NCBI GenBank assembly: GCA_907165065.1 | Contig: OU015534.1 | Location: 13,399,686 to 13,463,685 of the forward strand | Reading direction: 5' to 3' | DNA length: 64,000 bases | DNA from: Caprimulgus europaeus | Lineage: Eukaryota > Chordata > Aves > Caprimulgiformes > Caprimulgidae | Part shown: positions 1 to 43,000 of the stretch, in pieces | How the letters are laid out: each line of letters starts with the position of its first letter | How positions within the stretch are numbered: the first letter of the stretch is position 1 | The notes under the pieces: model-generated | What the model was told of the DNA's origin: nothing | Seen by the model: the letters and a program-made list of their open reading frames with translations, nothing else | Databases searched by the model: none | Program-made: the position numbers and the translations under genes

Positions 1-904
1 TATTTTTGCTACACATCACTCAGATGCTTCATACCTTGTATTTGAATTCTACATTAGCACTTCAATCATTAAATTGTACTCCACAAGTCATGAGTGCAAG
101 AACTCATTCTTTTTTAAATACACTCTTGACATTTTACAATTGGTGAGGTATATGCAGGGCCTAGTGGCCACCTGTGAACTGCCAAGTATGCCACTGTATG
201 CTGTGTCATTAAATTAAACTGTGGAAAAATCCAGTTAAATAAAGGTTAAACGTAATGTTGCAATTTTATTTTATTTTAAGCTGAGGTTCAATGAATTTAA
301 ATTTTCATAGGAAGTCTAAAGTCTTCATAAAGCAGGCCATATTTATAGTTACAGAGAAAAAAAATTAACTTCAAATAAGTGGTACTAAGCATCTGACTGT
401 GAAGAGTAACAAAGAAATCTAGATCTTTGTACCCTAGAGAAGATTTTGCAGTGTACAGTGGCCAATAACTTGCAGGAAAATGAGCAACGGCATTTATTTA
501 CCATGGTTTATTTCCCTGTGTCAGAAGTAGCTCTCACTTCAAATTAGTTTTCAAGACTCAAATAACTGCATACAAATATACAACAGTCTAAAAGCCAAGC
601 ATCTCCCAATTTACATCAATAAATGCAAATCACACCAAGGGATACAAAGCCAAAGCACACTTTCACCATTTCAAAGTTACTCTGCACCTCCTTCTACACT
701 CTTATCTGCACTTCGATCAGTCTATCACAGATACTAATTCTTTATTTTAAGAATAAGATGGTCCCCCAAAAATAAGCACAACACAGATTCACTAGAAATT
801 GCCATTCTGTGGTAACAGTTAAAAAAATAATCCATAATAAGTTTTACCAACTTCAGCAAATACATTATAAGAAGCCCCAGGCTGCAGCAGTATTGGACAC
901 CCAC
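1..904 (-). other. USP33 last intron, partial
   Basis: AT-rich intronic DNA between coding exon 22 and the unseen terminal exon. No repeat or further exon recognised. Confidence 0.75.
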
Positions 905-33016
<32,112 letters not shown>

Positions 33017-34365
33017 TTCAGAAGCTGTATTTTCTGAGATCTTGTAGCTGGAATTTTCAAGACCAGGGAATCACTTGTCAACAGAAATAAGAACGAGTAA
33101 AACCCAATTCCTTACAGTAGGCAGTGATATTAGATATCTAGCATGCAACATAAACATAACTTTTAAAAGAACGTGCCTTTTTCAAGTAAGTTAGTATAAA
33201 TACCTTTATTAACAGTTAAGAGAATCCACTAGTCCAAGTTAAACACAGCTGACTTCTAAAACAAAGTCCTCTGACTTTTTGGGCATAAACAGAATCCTAA
33301 GTGGAGCAGAGCTGGTTTGGATTAATTATTTAACTCACTGACCTCTACCATGGCATCCCAACAACATTAAAATTACAGTTTTGAAGCCTACCCAGAACTG
33401 ATGGTGGCTTTGACTGTATATTTTGGAAAGAGATCTTACGCAACACTACTGAAGTCCTGTAGGCTGTAGTACACTGAAGCTGTGAAGGCTGAAACACAGG
33501 GGCACATGACTTGCTTGTCAAAGGAGAAGGAAACTTTATCTTGGTTTTATTTATTTACAGAGCCACATTCTAGATTTAGGCATATTATATATCAAAAGCA
33601 AACTGAAACTTGTAACTCACATGTAGTACTGAACACTCGACGAGCTTTTCTCTTGTTCTTTCTGTCCATTCAAGGTCTCTAATGCAGACACAGAAACTTA
33701 TCAGAAATAAAAAATGCTAAATATAATCACTATGTCATTATTATTTCGATGGTTGCACAGAAAGTTATCATATTTTACAGAAGGAAAATGTTAAAAATGA
33801 ACTTAGTAATGTTCTTTTTATATAAATACTCCAATTGACTCATGCAGATAAGAACCATTCAAGAATGATTGCTTAAAGAATTACTATTGATGCCTCAATC
33901 TCTCTAAAGCCTAAGAAATCTAAAGCTCTCTTTGCCCAATTATTAGCTGTCCAATCTGGCATTCCTTTATCAAGACTTGAGACCAAATATCCATTCTAAC
34001 TCAGTGATGCACACTCCTTGCTCTGTTTGCAGCCTTTAGCACTGTTACCAGCATCTCTTTGCACTTTGCCTGTCTGCTTTGGCAGCCTTAGGTCTGCTCG
34101 TTTCGCTGTGTGACCAATCACTCCTTTGAGTATTAAGTAACCCAGAGTTTTGACAGCATGGGGGAAAACAAACCTTGCCTAGCAGGCATCTCAGACACTT
34201 CACAGCAAACTTTCCGTTTGTTATCTTTGACTTGGTCTTAACTTCCACTGCCTTGCAATAAGATCCATTTAAATCAAAAGGCATTTCAGTAACCTTTGAT
34301 TGTCAAAGGGGTTTTTTATATATGTGGGTATAAACAGTCTATATTATTCCTATAAACATTCCTAT

Positions 34366-34560
34366 ACAAATAACATTAAAGTAGGATATATCATTTATAT
34401 AATATATGATACTTCATATAGTGTATTATATACATGCATGTATATACCTACATGTATATATTTAAATATATTTAATTCATGTGTAAACATTTATATATAA
34501 ACAACGCACAAGATAATTATATGTATATATATAACATGCATACGTATACTCAAGTGTGTT
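34366..34560. repeat. AT-rich low-complexity block with palindromes
   Basis: Dense TATA/ATAT/CATG steps over about 200 bp. Positions 34427-34446 form a perfect 20-bp palindrome centred on CATGCATG. Confidence 0.75.
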
Positions 34561-35964
34561 CGTGTGTATCTTTCAGTTGCCTTGAATGTCATGTTAACAG
34601 CTGTTCAATGAAATATTTAAGAACCTATCTCACAAGACTGGAAATACTACAGCAAATTAATAATTTGGGATATTTTTTTTTTTTCAATATGAGGCCTAAT
34701 TTCCCTTCCTGGACTAATAGCATAACATTTAAAAGTATTATTCTCAAATATAAGCTGCACCTGGAGAAGTATTTCCTCAGTTCGCTGTCTATTTGTAATC
34801 TATGTGCAGTACTGCTGAAAGACACTGCAGATATGAAAACAATTGTATTTCAGGCCAAACCTCCTCAACCTCAGCCACATTAGCAACTCTGATCTGAACT
34901 GTAAAGTTTCTTTTCTGAACAAAAAATGGAAGCATTAGTGTATGTTTTACCTTGCATATTATGCAAGGTCTGTTAAAACATTAAAATGGAAAAGTGAGTA
35001 TCAAATAAAGCCCTGACAACCTTAAAAAGTGTAAATTAATGCTGATTTAACACAAATGCTTTAAGAAAGACTGGTAAAATGGATTAGTAAAGATTTAGGC
35101 TTATTTTTTTTTATGGAAGAAGCTTTCTGCATACATTATTCCAAGCAATACAAAGCAATGAATGAAGTGGAGACTTCACCTCATGCTACCAGATTTGTAT
35201 TTAACAGCTACTTTTCACACTTGGAACTGCACAAATCCAAACCTGCAGTCCTGAACAAACCCAAGCCCTGGAGTTCTGTTCATGCCAGATTCCGTTTCTT
35301 GCTGCAGTCTGCATCTCCTCATAATAAGCATCAGAAAGACCAAAGCATGTTGAAACTCATGTCCCTACATAGTCCCTATTCCTGTCCATAAGAGCAGCTT
35401 CCCTTGTAGAAGTCTAATTAAAGTTATAGATTCTTTACATGTTATTATATGGGCAGAGTTGAGTGGGCTTTCTTTCACCTTTTGTAAACAAAATTCTTAC
35501 ACACTTCCTTTCATCCTGTGGTGACCATGTTAACTCACTGTACTGCCATAAACTTGGTAGCTGTAGTTACACATTTTGTAATTATCTATGTTAAGGTCTA
35601 AAACTGTAAAATTCATTCAAAACCATGATTCATCCTTCATCTCTCAAGTCCCAGCAAGCCCAGGGTAGCTCCTCCCTCCTTCACTGCCCTTCCTCCATCT
35701 CATCACTCCCTACTCTATCTGAAAAAATTGCATATCTCCTCTGTATCTCATTATCACATCTGCTTTTTCACAAGCTTCTGCATTGCACTGACATCATCCA
35801 AAAGTCATTTCTTCATATTTTTGGTAATTGAAAAAAAAAAAAAAAAATCTACTTCTGTAGTTTCTCTTACATTCCATTTTATACTCCTGTTCTGAAGCTG
35901 GAGTGTATCTCCACTTCACTCCTCCAGTGGTATGGAATGGTTTGTACTAGGAAAGTACCTAGAT

Positions 35965-36130
35965 ATCTCTTATGAACAGCTCTGCTGGGTCAGATGAAAG
36001 GTCCATTTAGCCCAGTATCTTGTTTCCACCACTGACTTTGAAAACATCCACAGGAGAAGTATTATAAGAACCTGAATCCTTTCCAGCTCTGGGGCTTCCT
36101 GAACCAAAAGCTTATATATCAGTAAGACAG
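35965..36130. repeat. Possible ancient sauropsid interspersed repeat
   Basis: The block CTGGGTCAGATGAAAGGTCC followed by TTTAGCCCAGTATCTTGTTTC resembles a repeat common in bird, crocodile and turtle genomes (GGGTCAGACCAAAGGTCCAT type). I cannot name the family with confidence; boundaries are approximate. Confidence 0.45.
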
Positions 36131-38347
36131 AGAAAGGCTCTGGAAAGGATCTATTCCATTTATTTCAAACTTCCTCAGGTTCAAGAACTCTAAATAGCTA
36201 TCAAGACAGGAATTATTAGACAGCAATCGTGTCCAGTGGCAACAAGACTACTTCTGTCACCCTTCATAGACCCTTCAGAAGTATTCCATGCTCTTACAGG
36301 AACCTTAGAAAAATGACAATCCGAAAACCATGGACCCACATGTGTGGGATACAAGAAGCATGTATGTTTCACTATGAGGTTCAGAATGAAGTAAAACTTG
36401 ACTGGGAATAGAACTCAAGTTTTCACACTAACTGTTCATAATCATATTCATGCAATAAGCTTCTCATCAAATGCTTCCTATATATTTGGGGGAGAACTCT
36501 GCAGTCTCTCTCTTGTTCTTCCTAGCACTCTTCATTGTTCCCACTGAAAGGTTTGTTTTAGCCCACTTATCTCAATGCATCCTACCACATCATTCAACTC
36601 GCTGAATCACTTAATGTTCAAAAAAGGACGACTTAGCACATTTTTGCTTAGTGCATGCATAGTGAGTAATACTTTAAAAGGAAAAAAAAGCCTGTACACT
36701 TATCTTGAACTCCTGGTTTTCCAGTTGTTTTTTTTCTCCTGTTTATTCTTTGCATTCACTAAGAAAAAAAGTTTGCTCATGTGATCATGATGTAAAGCAT
36801 CATCACCAGCAACCTATTTATTATTCAGCAGAATTCCATGGCATCACAGACTTGTATGGTGCCTACCACAGAATACCTATCACACACATAGAAAAATCTC
36901 ATCAAACACTACAAGAATTCAACTGAAAACGACCTGAGGCTTATGCAGGGAGCCTAACAGTTCCTAAAGCAACCTAACAGATTTTAAATTATCTCAAAAA
37001 AAAAAAAAAAATTAAAATTCAAGTTTTCATCTGCCTACTTACAGTAGGATCATTTTCTAGGGTTCATTTAGGAAATGGTAGTAGAAGATTTTAAGAACAA
37101 AAGGACTGGAATTAAGATAGCAATGACCTGAAGCACTAATTGTATTAGAAATTACTTCAGCATAACAATGTATGTGAATAATATTGTTACCAAAATTGAG
37201 AAAAGTCTTCTTAGAGCAAGAAATAGGGAAGATTTACCTTAATTTCACACCAAGTTTCTTTATATTCAGTTAATTGGTAGGTGGTTTTGATTTCATCTTC
37301 CATCCCTCTTTCTACCTTTTCTAATAAACTCTAAACATGAGTACCCTGTTTTCTTAGAAAAAAATACAATACTAGTACTAACTCTGGTAAAAAAACTTCC
37401 TTAATCTACCCGATATTTTCACAGCAAAGTACAAAAGCATACTCAGGAAGATGATGAAAGATACCTGGTCCTTCTCCTCAGACACCAAAAGCTATCTACT
37501 CCAGAAAGACACAATTTTTATGTTACTTTCATTAGCTTTTTTTTTTCTGTCATGAAGCATTGTTTCCAAATAGAAAAGAAACAAAAAATGCTTGAGTTGA
37601 GGGTCTATCCTCTTACAGTGTTAGACATTTTTCACTTTATATTGCCTTTAAGGTATATAGACTGTCCATTCATTTCTTTCTTCTGCCGCTTTAAATCCTG
37701 TTTCTGAAACCTACTGGCTGACCTTTACGTCTCTAAGAGGATTTTCCTTGCTCAGGCTTTGGCCCGGGCATAGAACCCCACAGGGATTTTCCACCCGGCG
37801 CCAGACCCGATTTTTTTTTCTCCAGCCTATTCCACGCCGGGCACACGGGTACCTGAGCCCGCAGACACCGCAGGGAATGGGCACAGTCATTTGTAGGTAA
37901 ACTACTGGTTTCAGGAACCGCATCGTCTCTACAACACCGTGGCCACACGGCTTCAACTTGCGAACGCCCCGGCAGAGGTCGAGCCACTGCTCGGTGGCCG
38001 CGGACGGGCAGGAGCTGTGCACGACCCGCACGGCGACCCGCTGACGCGGAGCAGGCGGCTCGGGCAGCGCCGACCCATCGCCCCGCAGCTCAGCGGGGAA
38101 GCCAGGCCGCCCTCCGCCCCCGGCCCACGCCCAGCCCGCCGGGAGCGCGGTGTCCCGGCAGCGGAGGCGGCTCCCGCCGGCGGCGGCCATCACCGTGCCA
38201 ACACGCCCAGCGGGCCGGGCCGCCCTGGACTTTGAGACCGGCCGAAGACACCGCCCGCTGACACCGCCCGCCACGCTCCTGCCCCCACTCACGGACGCCA
38301 GGCCCGAACCGCCTCCCCGCCGCCGGCGAGACTCTGCCCGCTCTTAC

Positions 38348-38600
38348 CAGAGCAGCCGGGAGGACGCACTGTGCGCGGAGCCCAGAGCTAAGCCGGGCCC
38401 CGGCCAGCCCCGCGGCGCGCAGCAACGGCGAACCTCAGCGCCCGGTGACGGCAGCCCTGGCCGGCGGGCGGGCAGCGCTCCCCCGCCCGGGACGCCGCGG
38501 TGCAGACGGACGCCGTGGCGGAGAAGGTGCGCACCCAGGCCGCGGTTCCACCGGCACCTCCTCACGCAGACAGACGCCCACCGGCTGCGGCAGCACCGGC
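38348..38600 (-). other. USP33: Candidate USP33 first (non-coding) exon
   Basis: A good minus-strand donor (CTCTG then GTAAGAG) ends here inside the CpG island. No ATG in frame with USP33 is apparent. The 5' limit is a guess, and an alternative donor (GTGAGT) sits at 38292. Confidence 0.3.
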
Positions 38601-38620
38601 CGCCGGACGCGCCCCGCACA

Positions 38621-38631
38621 AAGATGGCCGC
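38621..38631 (+). promoter_or_regulatory. YY1-type motif, copy 1
   Basis: AAGATGGCCGC, close to the YY1 consensus AAGATGGCGGC, in the CpG island. Preceded by GCACA as in copy 2 (CACACA). Confidence 0.65.
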
Positions 38632-38672
38632 GCGGAGCGTCTCCGCCGGTCACATGAGCGCGGCCCCACACA

Positions 38673-38683
38673 AAGATGGCGGC
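38673..38683 (+). promoter_or_regulatory. YY1-type motif, copy 2 (perfect)
   Basis: AAGATGGCGGC, exact match to the long YY1 consensus, 52 bp after copy 1 and in the same orientation. Confidence 0.75.
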
Positions 38684-38738
38684 GCCAGGCTCTCACCCTA
38701 TCTCTCACGGTCGTCGCAGATGAAGGCTGCCCGGTGTA

Positions 38739-38749
38739 AAGATGGCCGA
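38739..38749 (+). promoter_or_regulatory. YY1-type motif, copy 3
   Basis: AAGATGGCCGA, 66 bp after copy 2, same orientation. A weaker relative (AGATGAAGGC) lies at about 38719. Confidence 0.6.
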
Positions 38750-38941
38750 CGCAGACTCCTAACGGAGCGGGTCACTCTCACGTAGTGGCGACAGGGGCTG
38801 CCTCCCGTCTGGCCTCGGACGCTTCTCTCTGGCCCGGAAGCACATCCCCTGCCGGTCTCCTAGCAGCCGCCGGTGTGGGGAGGGAGCCGCCCGCGAGGGG
38901 CTGTGGCTGCTGCCCGCGGCGACTGCCCCGCTGCTCGGCAG
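38750..38941 (+). other. MIGA1: Candidate MIGA1 first (non-coding) exon
   Basis: Ends at a plausible plus-strand donor (CGGCAG then GTAACT) just downstream of the YY1 motifs. The 5' end is not determined. No MIGA1 coding sequence is visible here. Confidence 0.3.
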
Positions 38942-39580
38942 GTAACTGAGGGCGGCAAACCCTAGGGCCGCCGCGCAGCGGAACCCGACCCGGGCCCAGA
39001 GAGCGCCGCGCCTGCCTTTGCCTGCAGGGACGGGGGCTGAGGGGCGCGCGGAGCCGGCACCCTGGCTCTGTCTGTCTGCCTCCCGCCCGAGGCTGAGGTG
39101 CCGGGGCTGCCTGGCCTGGGCAGGGCTCGGCTTGGCAGGGCCGGCGGGAGGTGGCTTCTGCCCCCAGGGGGCCGGCTGCGGGGCCGGGGTGCGCTGTCTC
39201 TCAGAGGCCGGCGGGGCCCCGCTCCGTGTCCCGCGGCGGGGGAGGCTCCGGCCCTGAGGAAACGCCTGCGGCGCGTGCCAGCCCGCTTGTGGCCGGAGAT
39301 GTCGGCGGCGGAAAAATAGCCGGCGGTTATCGCTGACCGCTCCCGCGGCGTGTGGGCCCGCCCTTTCCTTTCACCTCACTCCGTGCCGCGGTTGCGGTCC
39401 TGGATGTCACCTGTCAGGGGCTTCGCCTGGCGTTTAGCGTCAGGGTGTTGATGTTGCTGTAATGGGGGAGGTTACGTCAGGCCGTAGTGTTTGTTCCTCA
39501 TCATGGGTCTGCAAAAAATGTTAAGTTCTGAATGAGATAAACTTTTTCTGGTTGCTCTCAAATCTTTTATGTCTTTTAGC

Positions 39581-39633
39581 TGGAAATACGTTCTTCCAAC
39601 AGCAGTGATCTTAGAGTTGATTTAGAGGATGTA
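39581..39633 (+). other. MIGA1: Possible MIGA1 5' UTR exon
   Basis: A strong acceptor (CTTTTATGTCTTTTAG) at 39580 and a consensus donor GTAAGT at 39634 bound a 53-bp segment without MIGA1 coding sequence. Splice-site evidence only. Confidence 0.25.
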
Positions 39634-39941
39634 GTAAGTGAACTGCCAGCTGATAAAAGCAGACCCCATCTTCTGTAGATCCTGGTTATACGTGTGCAGG
39701 TCTCTGCAGAGAGCAGCTGGAAGGAACGAGACTAAGCTGAGCGAGCAAATTTGCTGTCTTCTCATTAAGCACAAGTCTTTACTTGGAAACAATCAAACAC
39801 ATCATGTACCTGCTAGGGAAGAGACTCAATATGGTAGAAGCAAGCTATCCTGGGCTTCTGTTGCATAATTTAGTATGTATCCTTAATTTGACAGAGTATT
39901 CCAGGGACCATCTGTGACTGTTTTCAAGATAGTTCCACTTA

Positions 39942-40061
39942 ATGAGGTTATGGGAGAGAAGGAGCCATGTCAGAAGAAGGTGTTACCGAGGCACAATTTT
40001 CTCTGAAGACGGTAGCTTTGCGAGTGTTTCATCTTCCCCTTTCTTGGTATTATTCTCTTAA
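39942..40061 (+). other. Overlapping upstream ORFs at the MIGA1 start
   Basis: Two upstream ATGs in the other two frames overlap the MIGA1 start: one at 39942 (39 codons, stop 40059-40061, weak context) and one at 39950 (18 codons, stop 40004-40006, G at -3 and G at +4). Relevant only if the 5' UTR includes this part of the exon, as the acceptor at 39904 predicts. Confidence 0.6.
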
Positions 40062-40065
40062 CCAG
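39967..40065 (+). CDS. MIGA1: MIGA1 coding exon 1 (start codon)
   Basis: 99 bp, residues 1-33: [20 protein letters not shown], then [13 protein letters not shown]. Start context GAGCCATGT (G at -3, T at +4). The exon probably begins at 39905 after ATTCCAG. The in-frame TGA at 39943-39945 rules out the longer human N-terminus (MSDCC...) through this exon. Donor GTAATA. Confidence 0.92.
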
Positions 40066-43000
40066 GTAATATATACGTTATCAGAACATTGTCACTTGTG
40101 GTATATGTTTAGAAGTTTAATTGTAGCGTTGCACTCACTCTTCTGAGTTTAATATGAGTTAAATTTGGAGGAATATCTTGATTTTAGTTTATTGAGAATG
40201 CTGAACAAGTGGTGTTTTTTTGTCTTTTTCTGTTGATAAATGCTTAGTGCATCATAATACGTCTAACTGAAGAGATTGCTTTATCTGCATATCTGTCTAT
40301 GCATCTTCATTTTGCAACAGCATGATGGTCCTCATCAAATCAAAAAGAGTACATTATGATCTTAGTTATCAGGTTGGCAAAAGCTGGAAGTATTGTGAAG
40401 CTGACACTCTTTATCTGCAGGGAATCGTAAGATTTGTCCCTAGAACACCTTCAAGTAAAAAATGAGGAGGAGGAGCTATAACTGTGTTGTAGAGATTCAG
40501 AGAAGAGAGGTGTTTGTTGCCTATAAACTGATAACTGTGATAAGTGGTAGAGGGAAATAAATCAGAATTACTTATGAAAATATTAAGGCTTCAATTGTAT
40601 CCCTCAGAGAATAAACTTCTTGGAGAGTGAGCCATATTCTGATGCTATAATACACAGTAGGAAAAAAAAAGTATTTCTAGTTGGCTGTAGTTTTTTCCAT
40701 TCTGTATATGCTGAATCATTGACAAGGATAACTAAAAGAAAAAAATTGTTTATATGTAGGAATGCCAATGATATATTTTAAAAATTAGATATTAACAGGT
40801 CCTAATAAAGTTCTACTTTTAAAACCTATGTATTTAATATGACTGCATTTTATTTTTATTTAATTAGGTGCTTGTAAGCAAAAGCTGTATAATTTTTCAT
40901 GTTTGCATGTAAATGCTTTTCAGAGTGTTATTGCCTATAAAACTAGAATGAGATCTCAGTCTTAGCTGCATCTGATAATTGTCACATTTTTTCTGTATTT
41001 ACAATACTTCAGCATTCTCACTGTAAGATCACCGATTTCTTTTTTACGTTGCAGCGTATGCATATCCTTTTTAAATACCATGTGCAACTCCATTATGTGC
41101 ACTTGTTAACTTTTCTCTCTTTAGAGGTTTTCATTTTACTGTTAATTTATTTATGATAGTGCTGATAGGCACAGACAAGATTTTTTTTTTTTTTTAAATC
41201 CATTTACAGTTCTTTAAAACCTTGAAGCTCACAGAATTTAACACTAGAACTAAAATTTCAATCTCAGTTATTCGGTTATTAACTGGTTTCTGTTAAATGT
41301 AGTAGTCTTTCAAAAGCACATGTTTGTGCTGTGCTTCAAGAATTTCTTTTTCCTCGCAGAGTACGGTGCTAGGTTTTTGGCCTCAGTCAAGATACAGTAC
41401 CGCTAAGCACAGGGTTCTCAAGTCAAAGGTGTTTGACTTGTTGGTTGCAAACTCAGTGCAGAGCAAAGCATTCAATGATTCTTTAAATTACACAGCTCTG
41501 GTAGTGTTAACCAATTGCACAGCAACCAGGGACTGCCAGAGTGCAGAAGTACCCTGCATGACCAGCTCTCTCTTGCCTGAGGAAGCATGTAACAGAAACA
41601 CCATATTAGCCCCAAGGGCTTCAGGTCTGTTTTTTTCCCAGCAGTCTGTTTCTCAAGCAGCATAGTTTTCCTAAAGATTTTGTGAATGTGAACTTTAGTA
41701 TCCAGTTAAACAACTCTCTTCTTCCTTGCATATTGTGTCACTTTGAACTTTAAAAGCTTTGTTAATGGCTTTTAATTCCAGTTACTTGTGTATGTGACTC
41801 TTATTTGCTAATTTAAATATTTGTAGAACCTATGACTGATCTATGTTCAAAATAAGACATAACCAAACCCCCAAATATTTATTTACAGAAATATGTTTAA
41901 ATGTATGTTCTTCCCAAACTGAAACAGTGTGCAAATGTTAGCTTTTGGATCATCTACTCTTTCACAGTGCAAGAATATAGTCTAGTTATGAGGGGTGAGT
42001 TTCTTCTCATAGCAGTATTTTTTTTGCTATTAGATAATTAATTGAAGCCCTGCATCATCCTGGCATTAAAATACTTATCCCTATAGTTTGTGGATTTGCA
42101 ATATACCTTGTAGTTCTTGGTGCTGCAACATGTGTCTCTGTGCAGCCATTCACTTTGTCCCACTGGCCCCTTTGTAAAATCTCTCAGCTACTGGCCATCA
42201 CAAATTTTGAGAAGCAGTTTGCCTGTGTCCTTACTCAGAGTTGGTTGTTTCTCAGGCTATGTGAGAACAGCATCTCTTATCTCCCTCAGACAAGGTATAG
42301 CCTAGGCTGAACACACCAAAAGGAGGGTAGGAGGAAAGGTGGGAGTTAAGGACCATATATTTCCAATGAAGTCACACTCTCTTATTTTCAGATAAAGCTT
42401 TCCCCGGGGCTAAAGAAGCTTTTCACGGTGACAGCAGTGAGCGCGGTATCTGTTATTTTTCTGGCCCAGCATTTTAAAAGGAGACGTGGAAAGAAAAATA
42501 AGAAAGTGCCACCATGGGAACCAACTCATCTGGTATTAGAGTGTACGAAAGCAGCTGCGTCAGAAAAAGGTACATGAAGGAACCCCCTTTTTTTTTTGTT
42601 TGTGTCTTGGGAGAGGAAGAAAAGTGGTGTGAGGGGGTGGGTGTGCATAGCAATATGTAGTAGTAAAACTATTTTCCTTTAATGCTGAGTAGGTTTGAAT
42701 TGTTGAAGTAGAAAGTGCAAATTAAGAACAAAGTTGCAGTGTTTTGTAAATAAGCTGGTCTTGTTCTCAAAGCTGAAGTTTTAATCATGAAATTGGATTA
42801 ATTTTTTTTTTTAAATTGATAATGGGATTTGCAGTTCTTGTAGACATACCTCAATACTGAGAAAAGCAGATTAAAATTTTTATAGGCTGGGAAAATAATT
42901 ATGATAAAATGCATGTTTATTGTTATATTGACTGCTCTAATTTGTAGTTCCTCATATAGAATTGTTAAATAAAAGAATAGTTTTCTTTGCTTCTAAACTG

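Larger units (their letters stand above)
33048..38347 (-). other. USP33 5' intron
   Basis: 5.3-kb AT-rich region between the first recognised coding exon and the CpG island. Holds the AT-rich palindromic block near 34.37-34.56 kb and the repeat-like stretch near 36.0 kb. One or more 5' UTR or alternative first coding exons may lie here; I could not identify one. Confidence 0.6.
37730..39420. promoter_or_regulatory. CpG island, presumed bidirectional USP33/MIGA1 promoter
   Basis: Abrupt switch from AT-rich to GC- and CpG-rich sequence between the two divergent genes, with many CCGCCC/GGGCGG-type boxes and no TATA box noted. Candidate first-exon donors face both ways: GTAAGAG on minus at 38347 and GTAACT on plus at 38942. 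The island covers both likely transcription starts, as at the human USP33-MIGA1 locus. Long ORFs inside it reflect few stop codons in GC-rich DNA. Confidence 0.85.

Noticed and set aside
34479-34883. 134-codon plus-strand ORF in the USP33 5' intron
   Set aside because: Begins in the AT-rich low-complexity block, Cys/Tyr-rich by composition, and has no family resemblance.
37711-38785. Long overlapping ORFs on both strands (up to 211 codons) in the CpG island
   Set aside because: GC-rich DNA has few stop codons; the translations are Arg/Pro/Ala/Gly-rich, overlap on opposite strands and match no family. The repeated KM-AA/KDG-like residues are just the YY1 motif translated.
41324-41665. 113-codon plus-strand ORF in MIGA1 intron 1
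   Set aside because: No recognisable similarity, no consistent splice sites, and a shorter antisense ORF overlaps it; taken as chance.
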